From the NCBI GenBank assembly GCA_036429605.1, contig CM071590.1:2418001-2482000 (forward strand): 64,000 nucleotides of DNA. Reading direction: 5' to 3'. The position numbers were made by a program, and so were the translations under genes. Shown piece by piece: positions 10,702 through 21,399 of the stretch (position 1 is its first letter; each line of letters begins with the position of its first letter). This stretch comes from Cladobotryum mycophilum (Eukaryota; Ascomycota; Sordariomycetes; Hypocreales; Hypocreaceae). A model generated the notes under the pieces. The model had not been told where the DNA came from. It worked only from the letters and a program-made list of their open reading frames with translations, and did no database searches.

Positions 10702-12618
10702 ATGGAGGCAAGGCTGCTTGACAGCCTCCACCACAAGTTAGAGGACCTCGAGACCAAGATTCGAGCTTACCGTGGTGATCTGATACTCGACTTCCAGCGC
10801 CATTACCATGGCCTGCTCCGCGACGTGAATCCCGACGTTGCATCCAACATCCAACGAGCCATCGTGCTGTCTCTCACCAACTACCCGACCCTCCGCCCCG
10901 AGCTTGAGGCGGCGGCTGACTCACGACTACCACCTGACGTTAACAATCCCGGACCGGCTACATTCCAACAGGCCCCATTGCCTATTGTCCCTGTTTCTGC
11001 TTCTGTCTCTGCCCGCATCGAGCCAACCGAGGGCTCACGCGAACGGGAAATCGAATTGCAGGGTCTTTTTACCCCGAGTTACCTGCCCTTGCTCGACAGC
11101 TCTCCTCCGAGGCTTTATACGCCGGCTGCTGCTGCTGCTACTGCTGCTGCTGCTGTTATATCAGTTGCCACTACTACGCCTGCCCCTCCAACTACTACTG
11201 AACCATTCTCACCTCTGCCCGAAACAAGGCAATCGAGAGTCGGCTCCGAGTCTGATACAGGAACAGAAAGCGTCGTTGTTATGGATGAGTTTCTGGAGCC
11301 GAGCGGCGCAACCTCGTCGTCTGCGCCGCAAGTATCTGTTGACACAGGTCTTGGTGTGCGGTCGATGACTGACGATTCGACCTCATCTGTGTGCTCGGAT
11401 AAAAGCGATTCCAAGGTCCGACGAAGCGCCCTGCGACGGTCATCCAGCTTATCCAAGCCCCCACAGAGCCCCAGACGAGTGCGCTTCGAATACATGGGTT
11501 CCGAGGTGCTGCCTACAGCGTCACCCCGGTCATCTGAATTTATAACATCCATTGCACCCTCGCCCTTCCCAGATGATGAGTCAATCAACTCCGATACTAT
11601 ATTAGGCGGTGATTCGGAAGATCCAAAGCCGCCGCCTCGCAAGACCTCTTCCTCCGACGCTCTCAGGGCTCTGTCCAGAACCCCAGTGGAAGACGGCACC
11701 GTTTGGACTGTTGTCAATCCCGACGCGGAGGAAAACGTGCAGCGACGAGAGAACAATAATACTCTTTTGGGAGCTCCCGATTCCATGGAGACGATTGTGC
11801 CTTTGAACGTTGATAAGGAACTAAGAACATCGGACATGTTTGATGGTAGCCAGATTAGAGGATTACAACTAGACGATACTAACGATGAGCTGGAGGAGAG
11901 TCGCAGCGCCGATGATTCATCGGAAGAGGAAGGCGATTTCCTGGCTATGGCAAAACCACGAGCGTCCAACAAGAGCGTCAACCCCTCCACGACCTTACCG
12001 TCCCCACCCAAAGAGACATACAATGGATACACAGCAGCAACGGGGACAGTCAATCAGGCATCTGCTAACTCTAGCGTCTCCGAGGAAGTGAAAGACCACG
12101 ATGCGTCGGATGACGAATTTGATGATGACATGTTTCATTTTGAGCCCGGGGGCTTGACTGCGCCGCCAAAACCACGACAACAACCACCCCCTCCAAAGCC
12201 AGACGAGGTTTCTGATGACGAGTCTCACGAACTGCCTTCCACCGGCACCGAAACAAACCAAGCTCTTTACGCAACATCACCTGCAGTGTCTATTGCAAGG
12301 CCACCTAGGGCAGAACCTACCAGTCCGGCTGTGGCTAGGTTTCAGCCTGGGTCTCTTGGGTCCTACAAAGGGCGACCAGTGATAATGCCTGTGGTCAAAG
12401 ACCCAGAAGTCCATGCTCGGGCTGCTTCTCTAGGGCAGTTCAACACATTTGTGGGAGGGTTGGATGGCCGCAGCGGCATGGACGAAGGCGACCTCAGCAG
12501 TTTCCGTGCCAGTGTCGTCCACACTGCCTTCACCGGAACGCCTCGTAGCTTTACAGAGCGTTTAATGATGGAGGAGGCTCAAGCAGAAAGAATGAAGAAC
12601 AAGGGAACAACTCAGTGA
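10702..12618 (+). CDS. Large disordered protein, conserved ends, function unknown
   Basis: This is a single-exon gene of 638 aa; I recognise no named family. I chose the ATG at 10702 because the frame upstream has only a GTG. Residues 1-75 look ordered and helical (MEARLLDSLHHKLEDLETK, then YRGDLILDFQRHYHGLL), consistent with an N-terminal coiled coil. The middle (about 90-520) is low complexity: an Ala run, Ser/Thr/Pro-rich stretches, Asp/Glu clusters and proline runs (PPPPKP). The last 90 residues (GSLGSYKGRPVIMPVV, SFRASVVHTAFTGTPRSF, TERLMMEEAQAERM) again look ordered. The pattern suggests a scaffold or cytoskeleton/trafficking adaptor, but that is inference only. Confidence 0.85.
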   Translation: MEARLLDSLHHKLEDLETKIRAYRGDLILDFQRHYHGLLRDVNPDVASNIQRAIVLSLTNYPTLRPELEAAADSRLPPDVNNPGPATFQQAPLPIVPVSASVSARIEPTEGSREREIELQGLFTPSYLPLLDSSPPRLYTPAAAAATAAAAVISVATTTPAPPTTTEPFSPLPETRQSRVGSESDTGTESVVVMDEFLEPSGATSSSAPQVSVDTGLGVRSMTDDSTSSVCSDKSDSKVRRSALRRSSSLSKPPQSPRRVRFEYMGSEVLPTASPRSSEFITSIAPSPFPDDESINSDTILGGDSEDPKPPPRKTSSSDALRALSRTPVEDGTVWTVVNPDAEENVQRRENNNTLLGAPDSMETIVPLNVDKELRTSDMFDGSQIRGLQLDDTNDELEESRSADDSSEEEGDFLAMAKPRASNKSVNPSTTLPSPPKETYNGYTAATGTVNQASANSSVSEEVKDHDASDDEFDDDMFHFEPGGLTAPPKPRQQPPPPKPDEVSDDESHELPSTGTETNQALYATSPAVSIARPPRAEPTSPAVARFQPGSLGSYKGRPVIMPVVKDPEVHARAASLGQFNTFVGGLDGRSGMDEGDLSSFRASVVHTAFTGTPRSFTERLMMEEAQAERMKNKGTTQ

Positions 12619-13171
12619 AGGCGCTATTGGTTTATGGGCTTTTTATTTTGGGAGTCTCGGCTTGGGTTAATCTCTCGTCTCAGCTTTCAGATTCATGGGG
12701 TGCGGATTTGGGACTCTTGGGAAAAGGATACTCTTTTCACGGCGTTGGTAATGCGGCATTGATGAGGTGCAACCGGCGGTGGTAGGGAGGTCATGATCAA
12801 GGTTGGGTTTAACTTTATGGCATATTTATATGGCCAACTTTACTCAAGATTTTTGTCGTCACCGATTAAAACAGTTATATGGATAATGAAAAACTGGTTG
12901 TATTATGCGTTATGATTTAGAAAGGACTTGTATAAGCTTGGTGATATTTACACAGTCTTACGCTTCGTTGTGTTGTTGGATCGATCTTTGCTGTGTGGAT
13001 CAATGTGGTGATGTGAGTGGCAGTTGGTGTGGTGAAGCTACCGCTGTATCGAGGTTATGGAGCTAAATGCACATACTTTGCAAGCATCGTTTCCGTATCA
13101 TCCAACCTTTCCAATCACCACCACCGTTTAGCTACAGTAACCAATTCGCAATACCATCAACCTTGTTCAAG
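12619..13171. other. Intergenic region upstream of PET100
   Basis: About 550 bp between the previous stop and the PET100 start. The PET100 frame is open for about 35 codons upstream of the chosen ATG. No separate feature is seen. Confidence 0.5.
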
Positions 13172-13513
13172 ATGGGTGGCCTAAATCTAGAGGTTTTCAA
13201 GGTGAGCTCTCCCTTCGCAGCATCTGCAGCGGCCCTCTCGGGGACTAATGAGAATCTGCGCTCACAGTTCGGGACGTATGTCATGTTCCCCATTGGCATC
13301 ATGTTTTACTTCGGAACGAACCTCGACAACCGCTTCAGCGTCAACGGATTTTGGCCCAGGCCCGAAGAGTGCAACCAGTTGCCCAGGGATCGAGAGGAGG
13401 TGGTGGCCGAATATAACAGAATCGTTGCGCGACAAAAGCTGCGACAGGCCATTTTGGAGCAGAACCCGGATGCTAAGGCTCAAGACGCACAGCAGAGCGA
13501 GAGGGAGGCCTGA
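13172..13513 (+). CDS. PET100: Cytochrome c oxidase assembly factor Pet100
   Basis: Pet100 is an inner-membrane chaperone for assembly of cytochrome c oxidase. There are two exons, 13172-13201 (encoding MGGLNLEVFK) and 13268-13513, separated by a 66-nt intron (GTGAGC donor, CACAG acceptor). The product is 91 aa, in line with the small size of the family. After splicing the N-terminus reads NLEVFKFGTYVMFPIG, which matches the family pattern. It is followed by one transmembrane segment ending in MFYFGTNLD, the conserved FWPRPE and a charged C-terminal helix. The intron is stop-free and a multiple of three, so an unspliced reading would insert 22 residues right before the membrane segment. The frame also continues upstream of the chosen Met, but family alignment favours 13172. 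Confidence 0.9.
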   Translation: MGGLNLEVFKVSSPFAASAAALSGTNENLRSQFGTYVMFPIGIMFYFGTNLDNRFSVNGFWPRPEECNQLPRDREEVVAEYNRIVARQKLRQAILEQNPDAKAQDAQQSEREA

Positions 13514-13718
13514 ATGAGTGCGATCGCTTCATCTTAATTGCGCTCTTTTAACATGTACCACTATTACATTGGCGAACGGCCTCTCGACAACCGGATGACG
13601 ATTGCTGCATGATTTGGCGTTCAGGACTGGGATTTGGAAAGGAGGAAGAAAAAGAAAAAAAGTCTCGCTTCATTCATGGTGATGGCTATTGTACAAAATT
13701 TCTCTATAATATGGAGTA

Positions 13719-14752
13719 TCATACATCTATATGCCTCTCTACTTTATCCCACTCGTCATCTGTAACGGTGCCCTGGCGAATGTTGGCGTATATCGCCTTC
13801 ACCTCGGTATACTCTCGGAGACCGGAGAGTAGGGTATTCAACCCCTCCGCATCGGAAAAGGAGTCAACGTCGACTTTGGTGTCCTCATTTGGTGCCCATA
13901 TAATGTCGGATTCGAGGACCTCGATCTCGAACCGTTTGGCAATGGCCTCGGTAATTGCCATTAATTTGGATGGCTCGGTCCAAACTTGAAGGCCACCATC
14001 CGACGACTCTTCAACATCCTCTGCTCCGTCATGTTCGATCGCCTCCTCCAAGACCTCGGAAAGTGATGGCCCGCCTTCTTTGTTCTTGAAAAGGGCCCGC
14101 CCGCGCCTTGAGAAGTAGAAAGTTGTAGATCCAACAAGCCCGCCCGCCTTTTTTACCACAAACTTGAGGTCGTGCAGGGACCGAGTTTTGTTATCGGTTT
14201 CGATGTCGGCGACCAAGGCGATGTTTGGTGGCATGAGGATTTCGATGGTTAGAGGTTCTAACTGCGCGCCGGTTGCTGAGCGTCCTTGGCCTCGTGCGAT
14301 TGCAGCTTCGACTAATGCTTTGGGCACACTGGCTGATGATCAAGTTAGCAAGCGTTTCTTACTATAAAACTAGAAGAGTTGGGCGCATCAATTACCTTTT
14401 GTCGCCGCAACTATTGCATTCGCCAATTGTGGATTGGATTGCAGATTGTCTCCATACACTGCTTTCGTTGGTTAGGTCCGATACAATTGGCAGGGTGTAA
14501 TTGCTTATAATGACTTTTTGAGTACATGGCAATGAGTTTGGTAAAAGATGTACGCTTAGCCATTTTCTTTTTATCTGTAACGGCTTTGATATGTTTTGTC
14601 TTGGACCATTTGTTGTGTCCGGCGTACTGAGGCGCAGTCGTACTGAATGATCGCAAACATCGTTGACATGTCGAGGAGGTGGTAGAGAGACGAGATGGAA
14701 TTGAGAGGCTAGATTTTGCCGCCAGGGAGAAGGGAATTGATGGAACCGCCAT
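13719..14752 (-). CDS. TACO1: Mitochondrial translation activator, YebC/TACO1 family
   Basis: TACO1 proteins are mitochondrial YebC-family factors that support translation of mtDNA-encoded subunits such as COX1. Three exons are inferred: 14752-14515, 14458-14396 and 14332-13719, giving 304 aa with all phases consistent. Exon 1 encodes a Ser/Arg-rich presequence and then the family hallmark AGHNKWSKTKHIKAVTD. Exon 2 encodes YGDNLQSNPQLANAIVAATK. Exon 3 begins VPKALVEAAIARGQG and continues with the GG-x-G and FVVKKAGGL region typical of YebC, then an acidic C-terminal domain ending in DDEWDKVERHIDV. The first donor (GTCATT) is non-ideal, but it restores the expected SKMYGDN junction. The gene is divergent from LAA1. 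Confidence 0.92.
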
Positions 14753-15178
14753 TGTATATCAAAAAAATAAAAATAAAATAAAAAATTCAAGCTTCCATTC
14801 CCACAAACTTCTGCTTCTCGTCGAGACGTATGCCGCACGCCTTGAAATTATTTAGAACCTAGCTGTGAAGCTTCAAAGTTGCGCCGGGTTAATGATCTTC
14901 CCTCTTTGATGGCGGGGGTTTCCCCAATGTCTGCCAATCCAGGGCCTAAAGTACCCGCTAATTGGCTGTTGCACCACCGCTAGAACTCGCCGCCCGTTCA
15001 TCGTCATGCCTAGAGTTACCGCATTAGCCATCCATTGTGGAAACCTGGTCCATCCCCTATAATAACAAGAGGCCCCAGGACAAGGACAAAGCTGGGGCAA
15101 GCTCCAAACAACGTCTTTTAAGACTCCTGAACCAAAAAAACAACTAGGGCACTTCGACGATATCGAACTTCGTCTACG
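14753..15178. promoter_or_regulatory. Shared promoter region, TACO1 / LAA1
   Basis: 426 bp lie between the two divergent start codons, including a poly-A-rich tract (14761-14787). No defined binding site was recognised. Confidence 0.45.
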
Positions 15179-18100
15179 ATGTCGTCGAGCCAGGAGCCCG
15201 AAGCTCCAACTGGCGCCACCATCACTGCTCTGCCGGCCGCCATCGTCGACACAGCGACCGCCAATCCGGAGCTCGATCTCCCCAAGCTCCAAGCGTTGCC
15301 CGCCGAGCAACAGGACCTGTTCCTCCTCACGTTCGTTTCCAGTTTGAGGAAGCATGTTCTAGGGCTTTCGGAGGACGATTGTACAGCTCAGCAGTTTTAC
15401 CTAAAGCGAGAGATCTTCCAGATCATCAACCTCTCAACCCCTCAACCTTCGAGAGTCATTCGGAATAACCTTGGTGCCTGCTTGGCGCACATCTTCGGGA
15501 AGGGTGATAGGAAACTGCTTTTCGAAACCATAAACGACCTTGTGGCTATAATATCGGGAGGGAAATCAAAGACGGATGGTGAGATTCGGACGAAGCATGC
15601 TGCCGTTGGCTGTCTCGGCGATGTGTTTGCGGCGGCTGGTGATAGTGCCATTGGACTGCACCAACTGTCTTGTACAACGCTCCTCAAGCTTCTTAAATCA
15701 GCCTCGAGCAATGCTGGTCTGCGCGCTGCAGTATTTACCGCTCTGGCAAAGATTGTGTCCATAATCGAAGGCTCCATGGACGAGTATATATCACGAGATA
15801 TCTGGAAACAGGGCCGGAACCATGCCTCCAGTGACAAGGCGACATCGGTCGTTATATCAGCTTGTCGTTGTCTCAAGGTCATGGTAAAGCATACGCCGTA
15901 CTTTAAAAACTCGACCGACTTCGACAAGCTAGAAACGGCCATATTCAAAGCCGCTGATGCGCCCCCCACCAAGGTTCGCCATGCTGCCGCCGGTTGCTTC
16001 GCCGAGGCTCTTGTGCAAGGATATTCAGACGCAATAGTTGGGGAAGGAACCACTGCAAAGAATAAGAAATCAAAGGCTAAGCTGAAACGAGCTTCTACGC
16101 ATCCCGCCATTAACGCGGACGAAGATGAATTACCATCACGCTCTTCGAGTCCTGCTCCCGGAGCGAAGCGAAGTCAGGATCTTGCTTTGTCGCTGCAAGA
16201 TATACTAAAACTCCTGGCGGGCCACTATGTCAAAGCGTCCACGTCTAATAAGACTCGAGCTACCATTGGTGTTTGCTATGGGAAGCTATTTAGACGACTA
16301 GGGGAAAAGACGGTTCAGACCAATTACATGAAGATTGTCGAGAGCTTGACGCTCGATGTGCTTAGCCATGCAACCATCAGCAACAATCGCTATCGCTTGT
16401 TAGTATCACGCAAAATCGTTGACACAATCATCCAAGATGTCATCGGTCGCAAGATTCTGGGGGAATCGGGGCAAACGGCAGCGGCAGAGTCCTTGATCAC
16501 TACTGTCCTGAAAAACTATCCTCAGGCTCTCCCTGAGCGCCCTGAACCACACAAGCATACGCTAATCGTTGCTCTGGGTGCCATTGCCTCCTTCATAAAA
16601 TCGTTGGGGTCTGCGGCCAACAGCTTTGCAGAACCTTGTCGGGATGGGTTGCTGCAGATTCTTCAGCACCCAAGCTACACGGTGCAAGTTTTTGCCTCGT
16701 ATTGTATGAAGACTTTCGTTTTGGCATGCCCTCAACAACTCTTGCCGTGTCTGTCGATATGCATGAATAGCCTCAGCCGCGAGCTGTCTCTGCTGGGAAC
16801 TGGCCGCAACTCACCGAGGAGGTGCACTGGCTTTGCACACGGGCTCGCGGCCGCTTTAAGTGCTAGTCCCTTCCGCCCACTGCATGGATCCCTCGATGTT
16901 AATAGCAGGGTTTTAACAATGGCAACGAACCTCTTAAAGTCTAGTAGTCAATCGGAACTACGGGTCTCGAGTACGCAAATTCAGGTTGCATGGATTCTTA
17001 TCGGTGGACTCATGTCTCTCGGGCCCAATTTCGTCAAGATACACCTGTCTCAATTGCTACTTCTATGGAAGAATGCGCTACCAAAGCCCCTTGCCAAGGA
17101 CAACACGTCGGCTAGAAGTCTTCTTGAGGCGTCCTTTCTCACCCACGTAAGAGAATGTGCGTTGGGATCAATCCTAGCATTCCTGCAGTTTAATAACCGG
17201 CTGTTGACTGTGGATGTCTCAAAACGTATTGCCGCAATGCTTCAGAGCACAACAGCCTTTTTGAAGACCTTGCCATCAAAGAAGACGACTGATGACATCT
17301 CTCAGAGATTGACCCCCGCTTTGCAATTACAGGACTTGGACATGATGGTGCAGCGCAGAGTCTTACAGTGCTACATCAGACTCGTAAATCAAAGTCCCGC
17401 GGGCGGAAGCGAAGCACTGCTTCAGTCGAATTTGTTGACCCTTGCCATATCCTTGTTCGCGGACCCAGAGAATTATGCACCCAGCACCCTAAGTGCGTCG
17501 ATAGCAAATGCCGCCGCTACATTTGAGTCTATCTGGGAAGTGGGTGACAATAGTGGGTTTGGAATCACAGGAATTGTGTCCGGGTTCAACGTTCAGCGAC
17601 TTCCCGGGCAAAACGACAATACGACCGAAGAAGCTAGCAAGAATAGCCCAGAAGATGTCATTGACAATCTCCTGCAATCACCTGTCTGCGGCAGTCTGGA
17701 GCACGACGCATGCATGCTTTATATTGGGGGCATCGATGATATTACAGCCAATCCTGACCCTCCAGCAACTGAGGTTATAAACAATGCGATTCAACTTTTT
17801 GCCTTTGCTTTCCCTCTCACGCCAGCAAAGGTTCAAGAGAGTATTCTGGAGCAAATAAGAACGTTTGCATCTGCAGGTACTCTCCTAAGAGACCCTGGTC
17901 GTAAAGCAGCCATCAACGTCAATGTTGCGACGGCTGTTCTTTGCACCATGAGGGTCGCTACAAAGGAGACAAGCTCGCCGTCAGGAGATGTTGCCAATAT
18001 TGCCGTGGAGCGGTTGTTACAAGACATTGTCAGAGATTTTGTGATTGATCCGGATCAATATGTTCGATCCCTGGGCTACTCTGCGGTTGCGAGACTGTGC

Positions 18101-21100
18101 AATGTTTATGGCAATGCATTCACAAATCAGGAGATCAAGTATCTTGTCGACACGATTGTCAGCAATCGTGAGCCAAGCGCCAGAGCAGGCTGCGCAATGG
18201 CCCTTGGCTCCATCCAAACCAAGGTTGGAGGCATGGCGGCGGGATACCATTTGAAAACCATACTTGGAATTTTGATGTCACTCTGCAACGATCCTCATCC
18301 GGTGGTTCACTATTGGGCCCTTGAGGCGTTGTCATTGGCATCGGATGCCGCTGGACTAAGTTTTGCTGGATATGTTCCCAGTACTCTGGGTATGCTTGCC
18401 CAGTTGTACGTTTCTGAGACTCACCATGCGGAGATCTCCTCGGCAATTACCATGAATCTAGAAATGGAACTGTCCACCACGGCTGCCATTGCGAGATGTG
18501 TCGATTCGCTCATCAATGTCTTGGGTCCGGATCTGCAAGATGCCAACAAGTCGAGGGAGCTCATTTTTACTTTGATTGAGCAGTTTCAGCGAGAGGACGA
18601 GATTTTTGTTGAGAAAGCTGCATTGGGCTGTCTGGAACACCTGTCTTTGTATGCTCCAGGGCAAATGCATTTTGCAGACTATGTCAAGCTCTTGCAGAAG
18701 TATCTCTCATCCGAGAACGCAACCTTGCGAGATGTGGCTGTTGATGGGCTTTACAACATTATGAAGAGAGATCCTCGAGACGTGCTCAGGGAGGCAGAGA
18801 AAGGATTTGAGGATCAGTTGTGGCTGGTGCTTGATACTGATCCGTCCCATGATGGTATTCGAAATATTATTCGAAATTGGATGAATCAGACTTGCCTCAA
18901 TGAAACAGCTGCATGGCTTCAACGCTTCCAAGCGGTGTTGCGACTGACAAGAAAGAAGCCCCAAGAAGACGGAACTTCAGCCAAGTCCGGGACAAGGGGG
19001 CTTCCTGATCTCCAAGATGAAGAAGTTGCAGGATTCGCGGGCGCTGGGATAACGGAGGATAAGGGTGATGCCGCACCATCAGAGGCCGAGCCTCTAAGAT
19101 GGCAGGTAACCACGTTCGCCATCAGTTGCATATCTGACATGTTTGCCCTTGTGGCCAAGGATGTGGCCACAAATGGTGAATCCAGTGCTCAGCTTGCGTT
19201 GCAGAATAGAATTGCCGATGTTGTGCGCATGGCGTTTTCTGCATCCACGTCGAGCGTTTTGGAGCTGCGCATCTGGGGTCTCAAAATCATCGGCGCCGTC
19301 CTGAAGATGTTTGGCAAGACACCAGATCCAGATTTCGAAGAGGCGATGCTCTTGGAGCAGTACCAGGCCCAAATCAGTTCGGCCCTCACGCCAGCCTTTG
19401 CAGCGGACTCGTCGCCGGAGCTGGCTTCCGAAGCTGTCAATGTATGCGCCAGCTTCATTGCTATTGGTATCGTCACCGATGTCGACCGAATGGGGCGTAT
19501 CCTAAAAACACTCGTAAACGCACTGGAGAATTTCTCAAGCGACAACGACAATGCGGGCATCGGAGATCTCAAGAGCCTCAGTTCTAATGCACAGGTCATG
19601 GTCAAAATATCTGTCTTCTCGGCTTGGGCAGAGCTACAGGTCGCCAGCAGTGAGCAAAAGTATTTGCTAGATGTTCTCAGACCTCATATTGGAACATTAA
19701 CCCCTCTATGGCTGGAGGCCCTGCGAGAATTTGCACGACTTCGTTTCGAGCCAGACATCTCCATGACATTGGGACCCCCCTCATTATCGGGTAGCTTGGA
19801 TACCATATACGCAGCTTTGAACCGCGAAACGCTGCTTCGTTTTTATCAAGACTCGTGGCTCAAACTTGTCGATGCTATTGCAAGTCTTATTGAGCAGGAC
19901 AGTGAGTTTGTCTTTGACGCTCTGGATGGAAAAGAATCTAGTACGTCTGCTACCAATGGGCAGACCAAAGTCCCTGGTATCAACTATCGAGACGAGCCTG
20001 TCGCTTTCTTTTTCGTCTTATTCGGGCTTGCATTCGAGGCCCTTGCGATTCGCCCTGGGCAGGACAATTCCCTGGCAACACAGGAACAGATGTTGGCCAT
20101 TCTCCAGGCGCTGAAGAAGATCCTGCACCCTAGCGTCACTGGCCATGCCATCTACAGACCTGATGTGTTCTCAGAGACTATGGACTTGCTCGACCGTCTT
20201 GTCCTGACGGAGGGCTTGGATGTTCAGGCCGTCATCGTCGAGGTTGCAAGAGACTTGTGCGTTACGCATCCTTCCGCCAGGAGACAGGCGGCAGAAGATG
20301 GTGATCTTTCCGAGGATATCGATCAACTCTTTGAGCTGACGAGAATCATTGTTTTGGTGCTGTCTGGGTTATTGCCAAACCTCTCTGAGGGTAATCAGCC
20401 AGCAAGGCATCAGATGAACGGGGAGGCTGTTCTCCTCATCAATACGGCTCTCAATGCGCTTGTCGACGCTGCCGAGGTCTTCCCGTCAATTATCAAGACA
20501 GATCTTCATGCTTGCATTATTCACATATTTGCAACAATCCTAGCCACCCCGGGCTGTCAGGAAGTCATTGTTCCGCAGTCACTAGCCACACTAAAGAGAT
20601 TCGCCGTCAGCATGTCTAGATCAAGGCGAGATGCAACAGATGGCGCTTCAGACACAGATGTTCAACTACAGGGCTGTCTACGCCGTTTCCTATCGATATA
20701 TCTCAATGCACAGAAGCGAGAAACGCCGACTTCTCTGACGGCTGTCAAGAATTGTCTGCTAGCCACCACTATCCTTTTCACTAGTGGCAAGAATCAACTG
20801 CCGGCTACGGAGCCTTTAGTTGCACGCTATTTAGATGAGGTGTTGGATTGCCTCACTGATCGAATGGTATGTATTGACCTCGTTCTAATGAAAAACGTCA
20901 CTGACTGATCACCTTGCAGACTGCTAAGATTGCCGCCAACTGCATCAGGTCTTTGATGCTGCAGGGAGCACCCACTACAGCCGACCTTAGCATTGCCCGC
21001 TATCTTTTCCCGCGATTGGTTGCCTTTGTGACGGATGCGGAGCCAGAGGATCCGGAACGAGCCCGGTCACTTGTAAGCCACACGTTATGTCTCTATGTTG

Positions 21101-21399
21101 CATCGGTCAAATCGGATCGTGTATCAGCCGCCATGTCCACGGTAATCCCAACCCTGATGACAAGGGCAAATGGGGAAGGCGAGGAGGTGTATGCAGAGAC
21201 AAGCGCACGACTACTGGAGTTGGCAGCCGTCGATCAGGGGGTTTTCAGGGCGATTGTTGGCGGGCTCAGTGGCGGCCAACGAGCTTTCCTCGAGGAAGTA
21301 ATTCAATCTGGGCGCCGAGCGGGTAGTGATGCGAACAAAGCTGCCGTGAGCGATTCCAGCCAACCGACCATCGCCCTGAAAATGAATTTTGGAGGTTAG
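15179..21399 (+). CDS. LAA1: Laa1 / HEATR5 HEAT-repeat protein (AP-1 accessory factor)
   Basis: This is a 2055-aa protein in two exons, 15179-20866 and 20920-21399, with one 53-nt intron (GTATGT donor, CTGAC branch, TTGCAG acceptor). Length and the all-helical HEAT-repeat layout match yeast Laa1 and animal HEATR5, which help recruit the clathrin adaptor AP-1 to Golgi/endosome membranes. N-terminal family blocks include YLKREIFQIIN, RVIRNNLGACLAHIF and HAAVGCLGDVF. Repeated HEAT units run through the protein, for example VRHAAAGCFAEAL, VRSLGYSAVARLC, ARAGCAMALGSI and VVHYWALEALSLA. A basic/Ser insertion at about residues 295-325 and a linker at about 1240-1310 are probably disordered loops. 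The reading frame is intact over almost 6.2 kb. Confidence 0.94.

Noticed and set aside
11115..12053. 312-codon open frame antisense to the large disordered protein
   Set aside because: It is a mirror of the Ser/Asp-rich sense frame; its composition reflects antisense of low-complexity codons and it lacks any domain.
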